64,000 nt of DNA from Gordonia asplenii (lineage in GTDB: Bacteria > Actinomycetota > Actinomycetes > Mycobacteriales > Mycobacteriaceae), in assembly GCF_012933505.1 (NCBI RefSeq), contig NZ_JABBNB010000001.1, positions 1-64,000 on the forward strand, written 5' to 3'. This document shows, one piece after another, positions 58,736 through 64,000 of this stretch (positions are counted from its first letter, which is position 1; the number at the start of each line of letters is the position of its first letter). Both the position numbers and the translations under genes were made by a program. The notes below the pieces were generated by a model, which saw nothing but the letters and a program-made list of their open reading frames with translations, searched no databases and was not told the DNA's origin.

Positions 58736-59989
58736 ATGGATTTCACCGCGTTCGACCAATGGGAGTCGGAGGTGCGCGCCTACTGCCGCGCATTCCCGAC
58801 GGTGTTCTCATCCGCCTCCAATGCGCGTCAGACCGACGAGGAGGGTCGGACCTATATCGACTTCTTCGCCGGGGCGGGGGTCCTGAACTTCGGCCACAAC
58901 AACCCGCGGATGAAACGCGCCATGATCGACTTCCTCGCCGCCGACGGCGTCGCGCACAGCCTCGACATGTACACCACCACCAAACGTGACTTCATCACCC
59001 GATTCCACGACGTGATCTTGGCGCCGCGCGGTATGGACCATCGGATGCAGTTCACCGGGCCCACCGGAACCAACGCCGTCGAAGCGGCACTCAAGCTGGC
59101 ACGACTGGTGACCGGACGACGCGAGATCGTCGCCTTCAGTCACGGTTTCCACGGGATGACGCTCGGGTCTCTCGCCGCCACGGCGAACGAGGCGTTTCGC
59201 AAGTGGGCGGGCGTGCCGCTGCGCGACGTCGTGCGGCTGCCCTACGAGACGGCGCCCGGCGGCAAGACGGCACTGACCGATTACGCTGCCGCGCTTGCTG
59301 ATTCGTCGAGCGGCGTCACCGCTCCGGCCGCCTTCCTCGTCGAGGCGGTACAGGCCGAAGGCGGGGTCAACGTGGCGAGCGCGCAATGGCTGCGCGACGT
59401 GGCGGCACTGGCCCACGACGTCGGGGCGTTGTTCATCGTCGACGACATCCAGGCCGGTTGCGGCCGCACCGGAAGTTACTTCAGCTTCGACGGATTCGGG
59501 CTGGATCCCGATGTGATCACCCTGGCCAAGGGCCTCGGCGGATACGGCACGCCGATCGCGATGAATCTGAACAAGCCTGAGGTGGACCGGCACTGGAGCC
59601 CGGGAGCGCACACCGGCACGTTCCGCGGTCAAGGGCTGTCGCTGGTGGCCGGCGCCGCGGCACTCGACTACTTCGTCGACGACACGCTCATGAACGAGGT
59701 CGCCGCGAAGGGCGCGGTGATGGCTCAGCGGCTCTCCGCCATCGCGGCCGAACACCCCGATCGCGACTGGGAGGTCCGCGGACGCGGCATGATGCAGGCG
59801 CTCGACGTCGGCGACGGTGCACTGGCCAAGCGGGTGCAGGCGCTCGCATTCGAGAGCGGACTGCTGATCGGACCGTGCGGCCCCGACGGTCGTGTCCTCA
59901 AACTCATTCCGCCGCTGACCATCGGTGACGCCGACCTCGCCGAGGGCCTCGACATCCTCGCCGCCGCGGTCGAAGGAGCCGCCGCATGA
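58736..59989 (+). CDS. doeD: EctB/DoeD-like 2,4-diaminobutyrate aminotransferase
   Basis: A 417-residue class III PLP transaminase. Its N-terminus (ESEVRAYCRAFPTVFSSA) and FFAGAGVLNFGHNNP, TGPTGTNAVEAALKLARLVTGR strongly recall EctB. PLP residues: FIVDDIQAGCGRTG (about 240-253) and Lys in ITLAKGLGGYG (about 267). In this operon it likely works in the catabolic direction, converting diaminobutyrate to aspartate semialdehyde. An AT-rich 60-base leader with TTAGGAGAAG precedes the ATG; the stop overlaps the doeA start (ATGA). Confidence 0.87.
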   Translation: MDFTAFDQWESEVRAYCRAFPTVFSSASNARQTDEEGRTYIDFFAGAGVLNFGHNNPRMKRAMIDFLAADGVAHSLDMYTTTKRDFITRFHDVILAPRGMDHRMQFTGPTGTNAVEAALKLARLVTGRREIVAFSHGFHGMTLGSLAATANEAFRKWAGVPLRDVVRLPYETAPGGKTALTDYAAALADSSSGVTAPAAFLVEAVQAEGGVNVASAQWLRDVAALAHDVGALFIVDDIQAGCGRTGSYFSFDGFGLDPDVITLAKGLGGYGTPIAMNLNKPEVDRHWSPGAHTGTFRGQGLSLVAGAAALDYFVDDTLMNEVAAKGAVMAQRLSAIAAEHPDRDWEVRGRGMMQALDVGDGALAKRVQALAFESGLLIGPCGPDGRVLKLIPPLTIGDADLAEGLDILAAAVEGAAA

Positions 59990-61203
59990 GGCTACGCGAC
60001 GACATGACCTTTCCGATCGCCGAATACGAGCGCCGGATCGGCGAACTGCGGATGCGGATGGACAACCGCGGCCTCGACGCCGTGGTCATCACCGACCCCG
60101 AGAATCTGATGTATCTCACCGACTATCAGACCACCGGCTATTCGTTCTTCCAGGCGCTCATCGTGCCGATCGACGACGAACCGGTGATGATCACCCGGGC
60201 GATGGAGGAGTCCAACGTCGTCGCTCGTACCTGGGTGGAGCGGACCCGGCCCTATCCCGACACCGGTGACGCCATCCAGGAGCTCGTGCTCGCCCTCAAT
60301 CAGTCGGGGCTGGGCACCAAACGCGTCGGCTACGAACGTAATAGCTACTTCTTCCCGGCCTATCAACAGGACCGCGTGCACACGTCGTTTCAGCAGGGCC
60401 TGCTGATGGACTGTTTCGGCATCGTCGAAGCCGGGCGGGCGAGGAAGTCCGACGTCGAGATCGAGGTGATGCGCAAGGCCGCCGCAGCGGCAGAGGCCGG
60501 CATGGCCGCCGGACTGGCCGCGGCGGTGCCGGGCAACACCGAGAACGACGTCGCCGCGGCGATCTCCGCGGCGATGTTCCGGGCGGGCGGGGAGTTCCCC
60601 GCGGTGATGCCCTATGTCGCGTCCGGACCGCGCAGCATGATCGGCCATGCGACCTGGGAGGGCCGCACCATCGAGCCCGGTGAGCACGTCTTCCTCGAGG
60701 TGGGTGGTTGCTACCGCCGCTATCACACCGCGCTGATGCGGACCGCCGTCAACGGGGAACTGTCGACGTCGATGCGGCTCGCGCAGGATCGGATGAAACT
60801 CGCGCTGGCCGAACTGCGGGCGGTGATGCGACCCGGGTTGACCGTATCCGACGCCGATTCTCTGGTGCGCCGGATCATTTCGGACAACACCGTCGACGCC
60901 CGGCTGGTGACGCGGTCCGGCTACTCGATCGGTATCGCGTTCCCGCCGTCGTGGGACGAGGGCTACATCCTGAGTCTGAACCCCGGCGATGCCCATGTCC
61001 TGGAATCCGGTATGACCTTTCATGTGATCCCGTGGATGTGGGGTGTCGACGGTGACAAGACCGTCGGCATCTCCGACACCATCCGCGTCACCGACGACGG
61101 CTGCGAATCCTTCTTCACCCTCGACGAGGACTTCACCGTGCACGAGTCCACGCAGAGCGCGCTTGCGCTGACGCGCGCCGACACCGAGGAGGATGCGTTG
61201 TGA
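59986..61203 (+). CDS. doeA: Ectoine hydrolase (DoeA/EutD-like, M24 family)
   Basis: A 405-residue creatinase/M24 'pita-bread' protein. The metal-ligand motif of true aminopeptidases (DxGxxxxxYxSD) is replaced by LEVGGCYRRYHTALMRTA (about 233), as in non-metal creatinase-type enzymes such as ectoine hydrolase, which opens the ring of ectoine. The N-terminal domain has VITDPENLMYLTDYQTTGYSFFQALI. It overlaps both neighbours by 4 bases. Identity is supported by the doeB/D/C neighbourhood; creatinase or Xaa-Pro activity would be alternatives on sequence alone. Confidence 0.86.
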   Translation: MRLRDDMTFPIAEYERRIGELRMRMDNRGLDAVVITDPENLMYLTDYQTTGYSFFQALIVPIDDEPVMITRAMEESNVVARTWVERTRPYPDTGDAIQELVLALNQSGLGTKRVGYERNSYFFPAYQQDRVHTSFQQGLLMDCFGIVEAGRARKSDVEIEVMRKAAAAAEAGMAAGLAAAVPGNTENDVAAAISAAMFRAGGEFPAVMPYVASGPRSMIGHATWEGRTIEPGEHVFLEVGGCYRRYHTALMRTAVNGELSTSMRLAQDRMKLALAELRAVMRPGLTVSDADSLVRRIISDNTVDARLVTRSGYSIGIAFPPSWDEGYILSLNPGDAHVLESGMTFHVIPWMWGVDGDKTVGISDTIRVTDDGCESFFTLDEDFTVHESTQSALALTRADTEEDAL

Positions 61204-62576
61204 GCACCCTGATCGCCACCGACCCGACGTCGGGCGAGATCGTCCGCGAGATCCCGGCCGCCACGGCGTCGGATATCGACAGCGTCATCGCGCGTGCGGA
61301 GGCTGCCTACATTCGTTGGGGCCGTGAGACTTTCGAACGGCGAGCACAACTCCTGCGCGACGTCGCCGCCCGGCTGCGCGCCGACGTCGACGAGCACGCG
61401 ATGCTGATGACGGAGGAGATGGGCAAGCCGATCGTCGAGGCCCGGGCCGAAGTGGGGAAGGCCGCCTGGGCGGCGGATCACTACGCCGACAACGCCGAGC
61501 GGTATCTCGCGTCCGACGTCATCGAATCCGATGCCACCCGCAGCTACGTGCAGTACCTGCCGCTGGGGCCGGTGCTGGGCGTCCTCCCGTGGAACGCGCC
61601 CTACTGGTTGGCGTTTCGGTTCGCCGCTCCGGCGTTGATGGCCGGGAACACCACGGTGCTCAAGCATGATCCGCATGTCCCCGGTTGTGCCGCGGCCATC
61701 GATCGCGTCTTCCGCGAGGCCGGTGCCCCCGACGGTGTGTTCACGACCCTCCCGGCCGCGACCGCCGACGTCGAGCGGGTGATCCGCGATCGGCGGATCA
61801 AGGCGGTCTCGTTCACCGGCTCTGATCGTGCCGGTGCCGCGGTGGCGTCGATCGCGGGGAGCGAGATCAAGCCGTCGGTGCTGGAGTTGGGCGGATCCGA
61901 TCCGTGCATCGTCCTGCGGGACGCCGATCTGGAGGCGGCCGCCGACGTCGTGGCACTGTCGCGGATCATCAACGCGGGACAGTCGTGCATCGCGGCGAAG
62001 CGCATCATCGTCGAACGGTCGGTCCACGACGAGTTCGTCGAGTTGTTACGGAAGCGATTGGCGGCGTTGGTCGTCGGCGATCCGCGCGAGGAGGCGACCC
62101 AGGTGGGTCCGATCGCCCGCGCCGACCTGCGCGACAATCTGCATCGGCAGGTCGCCGAGTCGGTGGCCGCCGGTGCCCGCTGCCTGCTCGGCGGTGAGAT
62201 CCCCACCGGCGCGGGGTTCTTCTATCCGGTGACGTTGCTGACCGACGTCCGGCTGGGGATGGCGGCATGCGCCGAGGAGACGTTCGGCCCGGTTGCCGCG
62301 GTGCTCGTCGCCGTCGATGCCGAACACGCCGTCGACCTCGCCAATGCGACTCCCTACGGGCTCGCCGCGAGTGTGTGGTCCACGGCCGAGCGCGGTGAGG
62401 CGCTCGCGCGGGAGATCGTCGCTGGGCAGGTCGCGGTGAACGGCATCGTCAAGACCGATCCGCGCCTGCCCAGTGGAGGCGTCAAACGGTCCGGATACGG
62501 ACGCGAACTGGGCAAGGCGGGCATTCACGAGTTCGTGAACGCGCAGCAGGTGTGGGTCGGCCCCAAACGTGACTGA
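61200..62576 (+). CDS. doeC: Aldehyde dehydrogenase, aspartate-semialdehyde type (DoeC-like)
   Basis: A 458-residue NAD(P)-aldehyde dehydrogenase. Catalytic Cys in NAGQSCIAAKRIIVE (about 256-270), Glu in LELGGSDPCIV (about 226), cofactor loop SFTGSDRAG near 203, and ETFGPVAAVL near 360. In ectoine catabolism it oxidises aspartate semialdehyde to aspartate; succinate-semialdehyde dehydrogenases are close relatives. It ends the four-gene operon. Confidence 0.85.
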   Translation: MSTLIATDPTSGEIVREIPAATASDIDSVIARAEAAYIRWGRETFERRAQLLRDVAARLRADVDEHAMLMTEEMGKPIVEARAEVGKAAWAADHYADNAERYLASDVIESDATRSYVQYLPLGPVLGVLPWNAPYWLAFRFAAPALMAGNTTVLKHDPHVPGCAAAIDRVFREAGAPDGVFTTLPAATADVERVIRDRRIKAVSFTGSDRAGAAVASIAGSEIKPSVLELGGSDPCIVLRDADLEAAADVVALSRIINAGQSCIAAKRIIVERSVHDEFVELLRKRLAALVVGDPREEATQVGPIARADLRDNLHRQVAESVAAGARCLLGGEIPTGAGFFYPVTLLTDVRLGMAACAEETFGPVAAVLVAVDAEHAVDLANATPYGLAASVWSTAERGEALAREIVAGQVAVNGIVKTDPRLPSGGVKRSGYGRELGKAGIHEFVNAQQVWVGPKRD

Positions 62577-62662
62577 TTTGCGGTCACCGACGGGAATGAT
62601 TCACCCGGCGACAACGGTTGACTCCGATGTCGTGGCGTCGAAATGTCGAAGGGAAGCCCTAA

Positions 62663-63271
62663 GTGTCTGAGAAGAATCGTGTCGATTTCTGGTTCGATCC
62701 GCTGTGTCCGTGGTGCTGGATCACCTCGCGCTGGATCCTGGAAGCCGAGCAGGTGCGCGATATCGACGTGAATTTCCACATCATGAGTCTGTCGGTTCTC
62801 AACGAGGACAAGGACATTCCCGACAGCTACCGCGAGATGCTCGCACCCGCGATGCGTCCGGTGCGGGTGCTCGCCGCCGCGGCAGCGCAGAAGGGCGACG
62901 AGATCCTCGCCCCGCTGTACGCGGCGATGGGCACGCGAATCCACAACCAGGGCAACAAGGATTTCGACGACGTCATCGCCGGCGCGCTCGCCGACGTCGG
63001 CCTCGACGCGTCGCTGGCCGAGGCGGCCGACTCCGAGGAGTTCGACGCCGCGATCCGCACCAGCCATCACGAGGGCATGGACAAGGTCGGGCCCGACGTC
63101 GGCACCCCGACCATCCACATCAACGGCATCGCGTTCTTCGGCCCCGTGCTCTCGCGGATCCCGCGCGGTGAGGAGGCGGGCACCCTCTGGGACGGCGTCG
63201 TCGCGGTGGCCGCCAACCCGCATTTCTTCGAGCTGAAGCGGACCCGCACCGAGGATCCCGAGTTCGACTGA
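62663..63271 (+). CDS. Mycothiol-linked DsbA-family protein (Rv2466c-like)
   Basis: A 202-residue thioredoxin-fold protein with CPWC active site ([34 protein letters not shown]) and cis-Pro segment [27 protein letters not shown]. It is close to M. tuberculosis Rv2466c, described as a mycothiol-dependent nitroreductase or mycoredoxin-like enzyme that activates nitro prodrugs under oxidative stress. GTG start at 62663. Its presence implies mycothiol, in line with an actinobacterium. Confidence 0.9.
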   Translation: MSEKNRVDFWFDPLCPWCWITSRWILEAEQVRDIDVNFHIMSLSVLNEDKDIPDSYREMLAPAMRPVRVLAAAAAQKGDEILAPLYAAMGTRIHNQGNKDFDDVIAGALADVGLDASLAEAADSEEFDAAIRTSHHEGMDKVGPDVGTPTIHINGIAFFGPVLSRIPRGEEAGTLWDGVVAVAANPHFFELKRTRTEDPEFD

Positions 63272-63292
63272 GCCGGTAGATCCGATAGAACC

Positions 63293-63333
63293 GGCCCAGG
63301 TCCGACCCTCACGGAAGGTGTCGGAGCTGGGCC
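63293..63333. terminator. Imperfect hairpin between convergent genes
   Basis: GGCCCAG-GTCCGACC pairs with GGTGTCGGAGCTGGGCC around about 8 bases, about 15 pairs with a mismatch and bulge; no T-run. Likely the bidirectional terminator of the Rv2466c-like and M48 genes. Confidence 0.55.
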
Positions 63334-63352
63334 GTTGCGTCGGAACTGCGGG

Positions 63353-64000
63353 CTACGGTCTGGTCTGCGACTCCAGACCGTTCGGCAACGCACCGGGCGG
63401 CTGCGCGGCCGGATGCGGCGTGGGGACCACGGGCATCGCGTTGCCGTTGCCGATGCCGCGCTTGAGGACGCGGGGTCGTAGCAGAATCGACCCGCCGCGG
63501 GTGCGGTCGCGCAGCGCCGCGGCACGCCAGGTGAGGACCGGATGCGACGACATCGCGTTCACGATGAATACGAACAGACCCTTCTCGCGCGTCGCCCGGT
63601 CGGCGAACTCGTCGAAGTCGACGGCGGAGAGCATGTACTTGCCCGCCGAGAGGACGCCGATGGCGCCGGGTGCGCCGGACGGCTGGGTGTAGTAGCCGAA
63701 GTTGTCGGCGGTGTACTCCTGGGTACGCGACAGCAGCGACCCGAGGAACGGCACCTGCATGATGAGTCCGGTCGTCACCTGTCGCCAATACGACGTGTGC
63801 CCGGCGGCGATGTGTCCCACCTCGTGGCCGATGATGAACCGCAGCGCCTCCGGGCTGCGCGCCTGGCCACCGATCTCGAACAGATCGGAGTACACGACGA
63901 TGAACCGGCGGAACCCGTGGCCCGACGCCATCGCGTTGATGGTGCCGTTGCCGCTCATGACATACGCATCAGGCACGTACTCGAGGCCGTAGCGCGCGGC
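63353..64000 (-). CDS. M48-family metalloprotease (partial, 5' end outside window)
   Basis: At least 216 codons; the frame continues through the right edge (...AARYGLEYVPDAY). Zinc motif HEVGH in ALRFIIGHEVGHIAAGHTSYWR, third ligand in RTQEYTADNFG, and a Pro-rich C-terminus. HtpX/BepA-like proteases degrade misfolded membrane or envelope proteins. The N-terminal part with possible membrane helices is not visible; the hydrophobic segment GLIMQVPFLGSLL lies in the seen part. Confidence 0.87.
   Translation of the reverse strand, partial: AARYGLEYVPDAYVMSGNGTINAMASGHGFRRFIVVYSDLFEIGGQARSPEALRFIIGHEVGHIAAGHTSYWRQVTTGLIMQVPFLGSLLSRTQEYTADNFGYYTQPSGAPGAIGVLSAGKYMLSAVDFDEFADRATREKGLFVFIVNAMSSHPVLTWRAAALRDRTRGGSILLRPRVLKRGIGNGNAMPVVPTPHPAAQPPGALPNGLESQTRP

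Overview
The window is high-GC DNA with short intergenic gaps, many GTG starts and 1-8 base overlaps between consecutive genes. Gene content (GlbO, PknF-like kinase, giant NAD-glutamate dehydrogenase, a mycothiol-type DsbA protein, CtaJ, DUF222/HNH protein) points to a mycolic-acid actinobacterium of the order Mycobacteriales, most like Gordonia; the genus is an inference. Two stretches keep the gene order I remember from Mycobacterium tuberculosis: about 0.5-6.1 kb (tRNA-His, orn, HerA-like ATPase, SDR; the Rv2509-Rv2511 area) and about 36.8-63.3 kb (the Rv2466c-Rv2478c area). Both backbones are interrupted by extra genes.

Layout. 0-0.5 kb: a start-less gene fragment abutting tRNA-His. 0.7-10.2 kb: orn, an SOS-box-preceded DUF222/HNH gene inserted in the backbone, HerA-like ATPase, SDR, FadH, a PadR regulator with a clear palindrome, a 34-residue arginine-rich small ORF, and an NsrR-like regulator with a membrane protein. 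10.2-14.6 kb: a VapC toxin with only the tail of an antitoxin, then a molybdenum cofactor locus (moaE, moaC-moaB fusion, moeA; divergent moaA, moaD). 14.8-27.4 kb: a nitrate assimilation locus: NarK, a HemD-winged-helix protein, sirohydrochlorin chelatase, nirD, nirB, a MobA-MoeA fusion and a 1367-residue nitrate reductase-flavoreductase fusion. The Moco genes feed the nitrate reductase, HemD/chelatase feed the siroheme of NirB, and GlnR-like sites precede nirB and perhaps narK. 27.5-31.6 kb: a beta-oxidation operon (thiolase, crotonase, two acyl-CoA dehydrogenases) behind a TetR-type palindrome.

32-34.5 kb: PknF-like Ser/Thr kinase coupled to a small P-loop kinase, and tRNA-Arg. 34.6-50.3 kb: CopD-CtaG protein, SSB paralogue, EttA, a LysR/SnoaL pair, NAD-GDH, thioesterase, alpha-glucosidase, GlbO, HNH protein, CtaJ and DUF5130. 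50.4-54.1 kb: dicarboxylate carrier with divergent two-component system. 54.1-57.4 kb: PepN and a VIT-family protein. 57.5-62.6 kb: an ectoine catabolism operon. 62.7-64 kb: Rv2466c-like protein and an M48 protease running off the right edge.

No CRISPR array, complete insertion sequence or complete prophage is visible. The least explained features are the interspersed 38-base repeats in convergent gaps, the truncated antitoxin, the gene fragment at tRNA-His, the two Moco fusions, and several strong dyads without an assigned regulator.
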